From NCBI GenBank assembly GCA_943787175.1, contig CALSLK010000014.1:1-64000 (forward strand): a DNA stretch of 64,000 nucleotides, written 5' to 3'. This DNA comes from an uncultured Alphaproteobacteria bacterium (lineage in GTDB: Bacteria; Pseudomonadota; Alphaproteobacteria; SP197). Shown one piece after another: positions 48,214 to 56,823 of this stretch; within the stretch, counting starts at the first letter, position 1, and each line of letters opens with the position of its first letter. The notes below the pieces were generated by a model. That model did no database searches and was not told the origin of the DNA. It saw nothing but the letters and a program-made list of their open reading frames with translations. The translations under genes and the position numbers were made by a program.

Positions 48214-50535
48214 CTAGAACTTCCTGTCAACGATCACGGGCGGATTCAGGGTTTCCACATCGGGCACAGCACCAGACCAGAGCTCCACTTCGATCAGACA
48301 GGTCTGGGCGCTGGGGCCCTGAGCCAGTTTTGATGTCCCACGATCAAGCGTCAGCACATTGGGGTTGCCATGGCGGCAAAGCGTGCCCGGCTCGCCCGGC
48401 GTTGCCGGGTCGTACCAGGCGCCGGTCGCCAGACGAATAACCCCGGGACGCACATCATCTGTGACCAGGGCACCAGCCAGGCACATGCCGCGATTGTTGA
48501 ACAGGCGCACCACATCGCCATCCTTGATGCCGCGGTGTCTGGCATCTGATGTGTTCAGCCAGACCGGCTCGCGCCCGGCAACCTTGGCCGCCTGGGCCAC
48601 CGCACCGTTGTCATACTGGCTGTGCAACCGGTGGCTCGGCTGGCACGAGATCATGTGAAGCGGGAATCGCTCGGTTGCGCCCGAACCCAACCACTCCTCG
48701 GGCTCCATCCAGGTCGGATGACCGGGGCAGTCGTCATAACCAAAGCCGTCGATGGTTTCCGAGAAGATCTCGATCAGACCAGATGGTGTCTTCAACGGCG
48801 CACCATCAGGATCGTTCCGGAATGTCGAGAGGAAAACCTGCGGTGTCTTGGGTGGGTCCAGATCAAAGCGGCCTTTCTCCCAGAAGTCATCGAACCCCGG
48901 CATCTCCACACCGCGCTCGGCAGCGCGTTGACGGCCACGGTCATAGAGATGACGCAACCATGCGTCTTCATCACGTCCTTCGGTAAACGCTTCTTCGATA
49001 CCCAGACGTTTGGCGATGCCTGCGAAGATATCGAAATCATGGAGCGCCTGTCCGGCCGGCTCGACCGCCCGGTGCATGGCAAACAACGAGCCTTCACGGG
49101 AGGAGCCGCTGAAGTCATTGCGTTCCAGCGTGGTTGTTGCCGGCAGGACGATATCGCAATGGCGCGCCAGGGGTGTCCACCAGATGTCATTGCTGATCGT
49201 GGTGTCGGGCCGCCGCCACGCCTTCACCAGGCGATTGAGGTCCTGATGATGATGGAACGGATTGCCTCCGGCCCAATAGACCAGCTTCACATCCGGGAAG
49301 GTGACGCGCGCTCCGTTGTAATCGATCGTCTCGCTTGGATTGAGCAACAGCTCGGATATGCGCGCGACCGGAATGTAGCTCTCGACCGGATTGCGTCCCT
49401 GTGAAAGCGACGGCCAGGAGAGCTTGTCGGTTTCCATGCCAATGGCGTTGACCGCACTGTAGCCAAACCCGATGCCCCCGCCCGGCAGGCCGATCTGCCC
49501 CAGCATGGCGGCCAGAACCGTTCCCATCCAGAACGGCTGCTCACCGTGATGGCCACGGGTCAGGGACCAGGAAAGCGCAAGGGTCGTGCGGCTTGCCGCC
49601 ATGCGTCGCGCCAGCGCACGGATTGTGTCGGCAGGAATCTCGCTGATCCCGGCAGCCCAGTCCGCATCCTTGGGCTGGCCGTCAACGTCTCCGGAAAGAT
49701 ACGGCAGGAACTTCTCGAACCCCACGCAGTGACGGTCCAGGAATGCCGTGTCATGCAGGCCCTCGCTCCAGATCGTGTGGGCAAGCCCCAGCATGATGGC
49801 GACATCCGTATTGGGCCGTGCTGCAAGCCACTCTGCTTCCAGCGCATCTTCCATGTCGTCGCGCATCGGGCCGATCAGGACAAAATCAATGCCGGCCTTG
49901 CGGCAGGCCAGCAGGCCTTCCTTCTGGACATGTTTGCCGGTGCCGCCCGAACTCACCTGACCGTTGCGTACCGGCAGGCCTCCGAACGACACGACCAGTT
50001 CGCCATGTTTGGCAATCGTGGGCCAGCTTGTGTGGTTCGCCAGAAGCTCCTGAAACGGGCCCAGCACATGAGGCAGAATGACTTCGCCGGCGGCATAGCT
50101 GTAGCTGTCCTTCGATGAGGTATAGCCGCCAAAGCAGTTGAGGAATCTGTGCAGCTGGCTTTGCGCATGATGAAAACGCCCAGCACTGGACCAGCCGTAA
50201 CTGCCGGCATAGATCGCCTGATTGCCATGGTCTTCGCGCACGCGCTTGAGCTCGGCTGCGACAAGATCAAAGGCTTCGTCCCAACTCACGGCAACAAAAG
50301 GCTGACTGCCACGACCGGCGCTATCGCCGCCTGGTCCATGTTCCAGATAACCCTGACGCACCATGGGCTGAGAGATCCGAACGGAATCGTCCTGCGCGCC
50401 TGGCATGGAGTCAGCCAGGCTCGACGGATTGGGATCGTCATCGACCGGGCGCATGGCCACCACACGTCCATCCTCGACCTCGGCGTGATAGGCACCCCAA
50501 TGGGTTACGGTGGGAAAGCCGGCATCATCGCTCAT
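48214..50535 (-). CDS. Molybdopterin oxidoreductase, BisC/TMAO-DMSO reductase family, no signal peptide
   Basis: 773 residues from ATG 50535 (AGGA site); an upstream TTG at 50562 is less likely. The serine ligand region is YGWSSAGRFHHAQSQLHRF, as in Ser-coordinated DMSO/TMAO/biotin sulfoxide reductases. There is no N-terminal Fe-S cysteine motif, which is normal for this group. Later motifs include GGTGKHVQKEG, GGNPFHHHQDLNRL and LTRGHHGEQPFWM. With no Tat signal it stays in the cytoplasm, like BisC. TMAO or a sulfoxide is the likely substrate, which links to methylated-amine metabolism. Confidence 0.88.
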   Translation of the reverse strand: MSDDAGFPTVTHWGAYHAEVEDGRVVAMRPVDDDPNPSSLADSMPGAQDDSVRISQPMVRQGYLEHGPGGDSAGRGSQPFVAVSWDEAFDLVAAELKRVREDHGNQAIYAGSYGWSSAGRFHHAQSQLHRFLNCFGGYTSSKDSYSYAAGEVILPHVLGPFQELLANHTSWPTIAKHGELVVSFGGLPVRNGQVSSGGTGKHVQKEGLLACRKAGIDFVLIGPMRDDMEDALEAEWLAARPNTDVAIMLGLAHTIWSEGLHDTAFLDRHCVGFEKFLPYLSGDVDGQPKDADWAAGISEIPADTIRALARRMAASRTTLALSWSLTRGHHGEQPFWMGTVLAAMLGQIGLPGGGIGFGYSAVNAIGMETDKLSWPSLSQGRNPVESYIPVARISELLLNPSETIDYNGARVTFPDVKLVYWAGGNPFHHHQDLNRLVKAWRRPDTTISNDIWWTPLARHCDIVLPATTTLERNDFSGSSREGSLFAMHRAVEPAGQALHDFDIFAGIAKRLGIEEAFTEGRDEDAWLRHLYDRGRQRAAERGVEMPGFDDFWEKGRFDLDPPKTPQVFLSTFRNDPDGAPLKTPSGLIEIFSETIDGFGYDDCPGHPTWMEPEEWLGSGATERFPLHMISCQPSHRLHSQYDNGAVAQAAKVAGREPVWLNTSDARHRGIKDGDVVRLFNNRGMCLAGALVTDDVRPGVIRLATGAWYDPATPGEPGTLCRHGNPNVLTLDRGTSKLAQGPSAQTCLIEVELWSGAVPDVETLNPPVIVDRKF

Positions 50536-50650
50536 GGGTTCCTGAACCTCGATCATTGGCAACGATCATCTTCGTCCCACGATTGCGACAGGTCTGCAAT
50601 GGCGGTGACGGTCATCACGTCGTGAACATTGTGTGTCCGAAAGCGCCATT

Positions 50651-50689
50651 TTCACGCTGACTTCACGCCAGCTTTCACACCGCATTCAC
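50651..50689. promoter_or_regulatory. Four TTCAC direct repeats with 11-12-base spacing
   Basis: TTCAC at 50651, 50662, 50674 and 50685, i.e. one helical turn apart, in the 225-base divergent gap between the molybdenum reductase (start 50535) and the TTC38-like gene (start 50761). An inverted copy (GTGAA) lies at 50622. Tandem sites at 11-base period are typical of OmpR/PhoB/TorR-type response regulators. The cognate regulator is not in the window. Confidence 0.5.
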
Positions 50690-50760
50690 GACCCTGCGCC
50701 ATTTCCAGTGCTACCGGCGCATCCCGCTCCGGATTGATCATGGACTTGGGAAGAAACGAC

Positions 50761-52107
50761 ATGACTCAGAAAGACCATCGCGGACTCACCCTTACCGGTG
50801 CCACCGACAACGCCATCACCCTCTACGAAAAGGCCATCGGTGAATTCCAGTGCTACAGCGGAGACCCCGTAACCAGTGTTGACGCGGCTCTGGCGGATTC
50901 ACCCGACTTTGCCATGGCGCACATCCTTCGCGCCTATCTCTTCATCACCGGCACCGATGCTCGTGGCCTTGAAGATGTACGCACCGCGCGGCACGCGCTC
51001 CAAGCCGCACCAGGCGATAATCGCGCCCGTCTGCACGGGCTTGCCATCGATGCCTTCCTGGCCGGCGACTTCGAAGCCGCGCTCGAGCGTCTGGAGGACA
51101 TTCTGATCCTGTGGCCCCATGACGTGGTGGCCCTGCAGACCGCCCATCTTTTCGATTTCCTTACCGGGGATGCGCGGAATCTGCGTGACCGCGTCGCACG
51201 TCGTCTTTCAGCCTGGACACCGTCGGACCCCGGCTACCACGCCCTGGTGGGAATGCACGCCTTTGGTCTGGAAGAGTGCAGCGATTACGCACGCGCCGAG
51301 GAACGCGGCCTTGAAGCCATCGCGCTCAACCCGCGTGACTGCTGGGCCCATCATGCCATTGCTCACGTTCTGGAAATGCAGGACCGTCGCGACGAAGGCA
51401 TCCGCTGGATGAACGAACGTGAACAACAATGGGCGCCCGACAACTTCTTCTGCGTGCACAACTGGTGGCACCTGGCTCTCTACCATCTGGAACAGGGCGA
51501 TCATGCCCGCGTTCTTGAACTCTATGATGGTCCGGTCCAGGGAGGTTCTTCGGATGCCATGATGGACATGGTCGATGCCTCTGCTCTGCTGTGGCGTCTG
51601 AAGCTGCGCGACATCGACGTCGGCGACCGCTGGCGTGGTGCTGCTGACATCTGGCAGCAGGCCAACGAAGACGGCTACTACGCCTCCAACGACGTGCATG
51701 CTGTGATGGCCCTGATCGCCGACGGCAGGATGGCAACAGCAGCCCGCACTGTCATTGCCATGGAGCGCACCATCGAACGTGGGGTTGGCAGCAATGTGGC
51801 TATGACCCAGGAAGTCGGGTTGCCCGTCGCCAACGCATTGATCGCGTTTGAAACCGGTGCATTCGATGAATGCGTGCGTCTCCTTCGCCCTGTTCGCACA
51901 CGTGCTCATCGCTTTGGCGGCAGTCACGCCCAGCGTGATGTGCTAGACCAGACCCTGATCGAGGCAGCGCGCCGCAGTGGCGATCATCGCCTGCTCGAAA
52001 CACTCGCCAGCGAACGCAGGGAAGCCAAGCCGGGCGATGCCTATGCCCGGTCTCTGTTACAGAAAGCAGCGAACGAAAATCAGGTAAACGCAGCCGAAGT
52101 GGCTTGA
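50761..52107 (+). CDS. TTC38-like tetratricopeptide protein
   Basis: 448 residues from ATG 50761 (GGAAG site). Very close in layout to eukaryotic/bacterial TTC38: DNAITLYEKAIGEFQCYSGD, then HAIAHVLEMQDRRDEGIRWM, CVHNWWHLALYHLEQGDH and SDAMMDMVDASALLWRLKLR. It has helical repeats and no signal peptide or catalytic motif. TTC38 function is unknown. It ends 118 bases before the BTAD/AAA regulator gene, with a strong terminator between. Confidence 0.86.
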   Translation: MTQKDHRGLTLTGATDNAITLYEKAIGEFQCYSGDPVTSVDAALADSPDFAMAHILRAYLFITGTDARGLEDVRTARHALQAAPGDNRARLHGLAIDAFLAGDFEAALERLEDILILWPHDVVALQTAHLFDFLTGDARNLRDRVARRLSAWTPSDPGYHALVGMHAFGLEECSDYARAEERGLEAIALNPRDCWAHHAIAHVLEMQDRRDEGIRWMNEREQQWAPDNFFCVHNWWHLALYHLEQGDHARVLELYDGPVQGGSSDAMMDMVDASALLWRLKLRDIDVGDRWRGAADIWQQANEDGYYASNDVHAVMALIADGRMATAARTVIAMERTIERGVGSNVAMTQEVGLPVANALIAFETGAFDECVRLLRPVRTRAHRFGGSHAQRDVLDQTLIEAARRSGDHRLLETLASERREAKPGDAYARSLLQKAANENQVNAAEVA

Positions 52108-52120
52108 TCTCCTCTACGCG

Positions 52121-52164
52121 AAGCTTGGCGGCGACCTTCGGTTTTGGGCGTCGCCGCCTTGCTT
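52121..52164 (+). terminator. Rho-independent-type terminator after the TTC38-like gene
   Basis: Perfect 9-base stem GGCGGCGAC (52127-52135) / GTCGCCGCC (52150-52158), extended by AAGC/GCTT with a TT mismatch, followed by a T-containing stretch (ttgctttgaggtgatttt). It lies 14-57 bases after the TTC38-like stop and before the regulator gene. Confidence 0.75.
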
Positions 52165-52225
52165 TGAGGTGATTTTGCCTCTGTTATGGCGGCTCATGTG
52201 ATCAAACAGTCCCCGGGCAACACCC

Positions 52226-54946
52226 ATGGCAATGCTGCGGATCGAACTTCTGGGTGGACTGGAACTGATTGGCGCCGATGGTGCGCCGATCACCATCAGT
52301 GCGCGCAAGGTTGCTGCCCTGGCGGCCTATCTTGCCATGGTCAGACGACCCCAGGGCCGCGATGCGCTGGCTGCCATGTTCTGGGGCGACCGTGCCGAAG
52401 AACAGGCCCGCATGAGTCTGCGCCAGGCGCTCAGCGCACTGCGCAAGGCATTGGGCGAGCACGCCAACACCCTCGGTGCCAACGTACACGAGGTCTGGCT
52501 GACACCGGGCACCTTCGATACCGATGTTGCAGGGTTCGAGAGCCTCGTGCGCGATGGTGCAAAAGCCAGCCTGGCACAAGCAGCACACCTTTACCGTGGC
52601 TCCCTCCTGGAAAACATCCAGACCCGGTGCCCCGGCTTTGACGACTGGCTCGATGAGGAACGTCAACGGTTGCGCAACCTTGCCACCGATGCGTTCTTCC
52701 ACGGCGCACGTAAGGCAGAGGATGCCAGCGACTGGGCACTTGCCGGGCAATTCTGCACGCAGGTCCTGCGGATCGACCCGTTCTTCGAAGACGCCATGCG
52801 CTGCCACATGCGCGTTGCCGCCATGTCGGGACGCAGGGCTGATGCCCTGTCAGGCTACGAAACCTTCTCTACTCTGCTGCGCCGGGAATTCGGCATCCTG
52901 CCTCAGGAAGAAACAACCGCCCTTTCCGCTGAGATTCGCGCCGGGTCCCTGGTTGCCGTCAAACCCGCCCCTGATCCAATGCCTGATTCCCTGCTTCCCG
53001 ATGCAGGGCCTTCCCAGGCTCATCACCCGGCCGAGTTGCGCCAGGCAACGACCATGGTGGTTGAAATTGACAACTTCACCGACATCGCCGCCAGCCTGGC
53101 GCCAGAAGATTCGGCTGAACTTCTCAACCGCTATTTCGCCGTGGTCGATGATGCCATCGTTGCCTTCGGCGGCTCTATTTCCGATCACGTTGCCGACAGC
53201 GCCATGGCGCTATTCGGGCTACCGACGGTGCACGAGGACGACCCCAACCGGGCTTTGCGCGCCGCCCTTGCCATACGCGACGGCTGCCGCGACATCATGG
53301 TCGGCGACGAACCCCTGGCGCTGCGGATCGCACTCACCACAGGTCAGGTCCTATCTGCCCAGATAGGCAGCGTTCATTTCCGTAAATACACAGCCACGGG
53401 CGAAACGATCAACCTGGCCTGGTGGCTGGCACAACACACTACTCCCGGCGACATCCTCATCGCCGAAGAAACCCGTCAGGCATTGCGTATGCCTGTCGGC
53501 CTGCAGCCGGCAGAACTTTCCCAATCGGTGCCCGGTCAATCAGGCGTGGTCTGGTCCTTGTCTGATTCAGAGGTTTCCGATGAAGCCGACGAGACACGAC
53601 CCTTCGTCGGGTGTCGCCTGGAACAACGCCAGATCGAAGGCCTGGTGGAGGCCTGCCAGGAACGTGGCATGGGCCATGTCCTGGTGCTGCGTGGAGAGGC
53701 CGGTATCGGCAAGTCGCGCCTGGTGGCCTGGGCGCGCGACCACGCCCATCACACCGGCCTTGGGGTCAACCTCGCCCGAGTCTTTGATTTCGGCTCGGCC
53801 AGCAGCCGCCATGTCATCAAGAGCCTTGTGCTCGACCTGCTCGATGTTCCGCACGATGCCGGCACCAAGCAACGCCAGGCCGCCATCGACAAGGCGAAGG
53901 TCGATGGTGTGATCAATGACAGCCAGGAGATGATGGTTGCCAACCTGTTCGACCTTGCCATGTCGCCCGAGGACGTCAGCGCCTATGCCGCCATGAACAG
54001 CGACGAACGGCATGTGGCGCGCAGAGCCATCCTGGCATCACTGGTGCGTTGGCGGGCAGCACAAAACCCGGTGATGATCGTCATTGAGGACGTCCACTGG
54101 GCCGACGAGGTCACAATTGGCTATCTCGCTGACCTGGCTGCTTCCATGCGTGATTGCCCCACGCTCATGCTGATGACGACCAGGGTCGAGGATGATCCCA
54201 TCGACGCGCGCTGGCGTGTTCTGGCCGGTGGCGCACCGGTCACAACCATGGACCTTGGCCCGCTTTCTCCCGGAGAAGCACAGATTCTTGCCCGTTCCTA
54301 TGGCGAGGGAAGTGAACGGTTCCTCAAAGCCTGTGTGCAGCGCGCCGCCGGTCATCCCTTGTTTCTCGATCAGTTACTCGCCAATCCCGACCTTGGCGCC
54401 GATGACCTTCCAGCCTCGATCCGATCCATCGTGCTCGCCAAACTTGACCGCCTGGCAGCAGATGAGCGCCGTGCGACCCAGGCCGCTGCTGTTCTGGGGC
54501 AGCAGTTCTGGACATCAGCCCTGCGCCATCTGATCGATGACGACAGCTTTGATCCCGAACGCCTTATCCCCGGCGGGTTGATCGTGGCCGATGGTAAGGA
54601 CTTCCAGTTTGCCCACGCCATGGTGCACGAGGCGATACGTCAATCGCTCCTGCCCGGCGCGCGCCGCAGTCTCCATCTGAAAGCAGCGCAATGGTTCGAG
54701 GATCGCGACTGGGTCCTCCAGGCTGAACATTACGCGGCAGCAGACGATCCTTGCGCCTGCGAGGCCTTTCTGGCCGCTGCCCGGCTTGAGGTTGGGCGGC
54801 TGCGCTACCAGCGGGCGTTCCAGCTTGTTGAACGGGCGCTGGCGTTCATTGGCAAGCACGCCCAGGACTGCCCCGCACATGGCGATCTACTGGCACTTCA
54901 CGGTGAGCTTTCCAGTCAACTGGACAACGCAAGCACCGCCCGATAG
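52226..54946 (+). CDS. BTAD (SARP-like) / cyclase-homology / AAA regulatory protein
   Basis: 906 residues. Residues 1-240: winged HTH plus bacterial transcriptional activator domain (MLRIELLGGLELIGADGA, QALSALRKALGE, ALSGYETFSTLLRREFG). Residues 275-425: class III cyclase homology, but degenerate (first metal Asp is Glu280; Asp324 kept; the usual Arg of the NxAxRL motif is Trp400), so cyclase activity is unlikely. Residues 460-760: AAA ATPase with Walker A GEAGIGKS (490-497) and Walker B MIVIEDVHWAD (617-627). It ends soon after the AAA part, shorter than relatives that carry a C-terminal TPR array. Likely an ATP-dependent transcription factor. Confidence 0.82.
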   Translation: MAMLRIELLGGLELIGADGAPITISARKVAALAAYLAMVRRPQGRDALAAMFWGDRAEEQARMSLRQALSALRKALGEHANTLGANVHEVWLTPGTFDTDVAGFESLVRDGAKASLAQAAHLYRGSLLENIQTRCPGFDDWLDEERQRLRNLATDAFFHGARKAEDASDWALAGQFCTQVLRIDPFFEDAMRCHMRVAAMSGRRADALSGYETFSTLLRREFGILPQEETTALSAEIRAGSLVAVKPAPDPMPDSLLPDAGPSQAHHPAELRQATTMVVEIDNFTDIAASLAPEDSAELLNRYFAVVDDAIVAFGGSISDHVADSAMALFGLPTVHEDDPNRALRAALAIRDGCRDIMVGDEPLALRIALTTGQVLSAQIGSVHFRKYTATGETINLAWWLAQHTTPGDILIAEETRQALRMPVGLQPAELSQSVPGQSGVVWSLSDSEVSDEADETRPFVGCRLEQRQIEGLVEACQERGMGHVLVLRGEAGIGKSRLVAWARDHAHHTGLGVNLARVFDFGSASSRHVIKSLVLDLLDVPHDAGTKQRQAAIDKAKVDGVINDSQEMMVANLFDLAMSPEDVSAYAAMNSDERHVARRAILASLVRWRAAQNPVMIVIEDVHWADEVTIGYLADLAASMRDCPTLMLMTTRVEDDPIDARWRVLAGGAPVTTMDLGPLSPGEAQILARSYGEGSERFLKACVQRAAGHPLFLDQLLANPDLGADDLPASIRSIVLAKLDRLAADERRATQAAAVLGQQFWTSALRHLIDDDSFDPERLIPGGLIVADGKDFQFAHAMVHEAIRQSLLPGARRSLHLKAAQWFEDRDWVLQAEHYAAADDPCACEAFLAAARLEVGRLRYQRAFQLVERALAFIGKHAQDCPAHGDLLALHGELSSQLDNASTAR

Positions 54947-54982
54947 GTCAGGCACTTCTCTTAACCTGCCCCGGAGCAAGGC

Positions 54983-55471
54983 ATGTCCATCGCGGCGCCC
55001 TTTGCCGAATTTCGTACTACCGTCGAACCTGAGTTCGTTGACCACAACGGGCATATGGGAATCCGCTCCTACACCGCCCTGTTCGACAAGGCGACGGGGC
55101 CCTTCTATGAGTTCCTGAACATCTCGCGCGCCAATGTCCGCGAGCATGGCGGCACCATCTTCGCGCTCCAGGATACCGCCTGGTACCGGCGCGAGGTGAT
55201 GCTGGGAGACCCCCTGCTCATCACATCGCAACTGATCGAACATGACCACAACAAGGTGGTCATGTTCATGACCATGCATCAGACACGCGACAACTATGAA
55301 GCAGCCATGTTCGAGATCATCGAGATTTTCATCGATCAGGAAACCCGCAAGCCCAAGCCCTTCCCCGAGGTCATCACCGCAAGGCTGGCCGAGGTTCAGA
55401 AGGCGCATGACGCCCTCCCCAGACCCGCACTCTCGGGCCAGGGTGTCGGCCTCAAACGCAAAAGCGGCTGA
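54983..55471 (+). CDS. Hotdog-fold thioesterase family protein
   Basis: 162 residues, 4HBT-type. FVDHNGHMGIRSYTALFDKA contains the catalytic Asp-His-x-Gly-His region. The protein continues GTIFALQDTAWYRREVMLGD and KVVMFMTMHQTRDNYEAAMFE. The family hydrolyses acyl-CoA; relatives in carnitine breakdown cleave betainyl-CoA. GGAGCAAGGC precedes the ATG. It lies between the regulator and the HI0933 flavoprotein; its acyl group is unknown. Confidence 0.87.
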   Translation: MSIAAPFAEFRTTVEPEFVDHNGHMGIRSYTALFDKATGPFYEFLNISRANVREHGGTIFALQDTAWYRREVMLGDPLLITSQLIEHDHNKVVMFMTMHQTRDNYEAAMFEIIEIFIDQETRKPKPFPEVITARLAEVQKAHDALPRPALSGQGVGLKRKSG

Positions 55472-55482
55472 GCCAACACAGC

Positions 55483-56664
55483 ATGAAAACCGAACAATTC
55501 GATGTCGTGGTGATCGGCGGCGGTGCGGCCGGACTGATGTGTGCGATCACGGCGGGGCAGCGCGGGAAAAAGGTTCTGCTGCTGGAACACGCCGAAAAGG
55601 TCGGCAAGAAAATCCTGATCTCGGGCGGCGGACGCTGCAATTTCACCAATCTGGATGTCAGGCCGGAGTGTTTTCTCTCCGAAAACCAACACTTCTGCAA
55701 ATCGGCTCTGGCACGCTACACCCAGCATGATTTCATCGAACTTGTGGAACGCCACGGCATCGCCTGGCACGAAAAAACGCTGGGCCAGCTCTTTTGCGAC
55801 GACTCCGCGCGCCAGATCGTCGCCATGTTGCTCGCCGAATGTCAGGCTGGTGGCGTTGATGTCCGTGTCGACTGCACGGTAGAGGAAATCACCCACGCCG
55901 ACAGCTACCGCATCCAGCTTGCAGAACAGCTGATTGAAGCGCCCACCCTGGTTCTCGCAACCGGTGGCCTGTCGATTCCCAAGATGGGCGCCACGGGATT
56001 TGCCCATCGCATCGCACGGCAGTTCGACCTTGCCATGACCGAGACTCGCCCCGCCCTGGTGCCCTTCACCTTCGAGGGCGAGCATCTCTCCATGATGCAG
56101 GACTTGAGTGGCCTTTCGCTCGACTGCATCGCACAGGCCGGCAGCGCGCAGTTTCAGGAGGCCATGCTCTTCACCCATCGCGGCCTCTCAGGTCCCGCGA
56201 TCCTCCAGATTTCCTCTTCCTGGCGCGAAGGACAGGAGATCGTGCTCAACATGCTTCCAGGCGTGGACGCCGGGGAACGGCTGCTGACCAGCAAACGCGA
56301 CCAGCCCAGGACAATGCCGGCCACCATTCTGTCGGAGTACTTCCCCCAACGCCTGGCCCAGGTGTTTGCCGCGCAATACCTCAAACCCAAAGCCATGGCC
56401 GAGCAGAATGACAAGGCGCTCGCCAGCCTCGCAAGTACATTGAATGGCTGGCGTCTGAAGCCTTCAGGCACCGAGGGTTATGCCAAAGCGGAGGTCACGC
56501 TGGGTGGTATCGACACCTCTGAACTTTCCTCCAAAACAATGGAGGCCCGACGTGTGCCGGGCCTCTTTGTCATTGGCGAAGCCGTCGATGTCACGGGATG
56601 GCTCGGCGGCTACAACTTCCAATGGGCCTGGTCCAGCGGCTGGGCCGCAGGCATGGCCGTTTGA
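55483..56664 (+). CDS. HI0933-family NAD(P)/FAD-dependent oxidoreductase (YhiN-like)
   Basis: 393 residues. FAD-binding start FDVVVIGGGAAGLMCAITAGQ, then the family marker KVGKKILISGGGRCNFTNLD, ATGGLSIPKMGATGFAH, and the C-terminal FAD segment VPGLFVIGEAVDVTGWLGGYN. The reaction is not known for HI0933 proteins. It is 11 bases after the thioesterase. A hairpin-rich intergenic block follows. Confidence 0.9.
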   Translation: MKTEQFDVVVIGGGAAGLMCAITAGQRGKKVLLLEHAEKVGKKILISGGGRCNFTNLDVRPECFLSENQHFCKSALARYTQHDFIELVERHGIAWHEKTLGQLFCDDSARQIVAMLLAECQAGGVDVRVDCTVEEITHADSYRIQLAEQLIEAPTLVLATGGLSIPKMGATGFAHRIARQFDLAMTETRPALVPFTFEGEHLSMMQDLSGLSLDCIAQAGSAQFQEAMLFTHRGLSGPAILQISSSWREGQEIVLNMLPGVDAGERLLTSKRDQPRTMPATILSEYFPQRLAQVFAAQYLKPKAMAEQNDKALASLASTLNGWRLKPSGTEGYAKAEVTLGGIDTSELSSKTMEARRVPGLFVIGEAVDVTGWLGGYNFQWAWSSGWAAGMAV

Positions 56665-56671
56665 GACATCC

Positions 56672-56815
56672 CAACGCCCCAGGAGCAGCGATCATGGGGC
56701 GTTGAAGGGCCGCGACGGCGGCCCCGCGTCGAACGACGCGAGCCAAGGGATGCGGATACATCCCGCCCGGCGCTTGAGGGCGCCCGGAACCACACCGTCA
56801 GGTGGGGGCCCGGGC
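56672..56815. other. Block of consecutive GC-rich hairpins between convergent genes
   Basis: At least six stems in 144 bases. (1) CAACGCCCC/GGGGCGTTG, 56672-56704. (2) GGGCCGC-GACG-GCGGCCC, 56707-56724. (3) CGCGTCG-AA-CGACGCG, 56725-56740. (4) GGGATG-N6-CATCCC, 56747-56764. (5) GGCGC-N6-GCGCC, 56769-56784. (6) a two-part stem, GCCCGG (56782) with CCGGGC (56815) and CCAC with GTGG inside; stems 5 and 6 overlap and may compete. The block lies between the HI0933 gene (+) and HpaI aldolase (-). Stem 1 could be a terminator, but the whole array is far more structured than one needs. No open reading frame or known RNA family recognised. Confidence 0.6.
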
Positions 56816-56823
56816 ATCAAAGA

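Noticed and set aside
56665..56823. 6S RNA, SRP RNA, tmRNA or cobalamin riboswitch in the hairpin block
   Set aside because: It lacks the single long bulged stem of 6S, the GGAAG loop of SRP RNA, the tmRNA tag frame and the B12-box.
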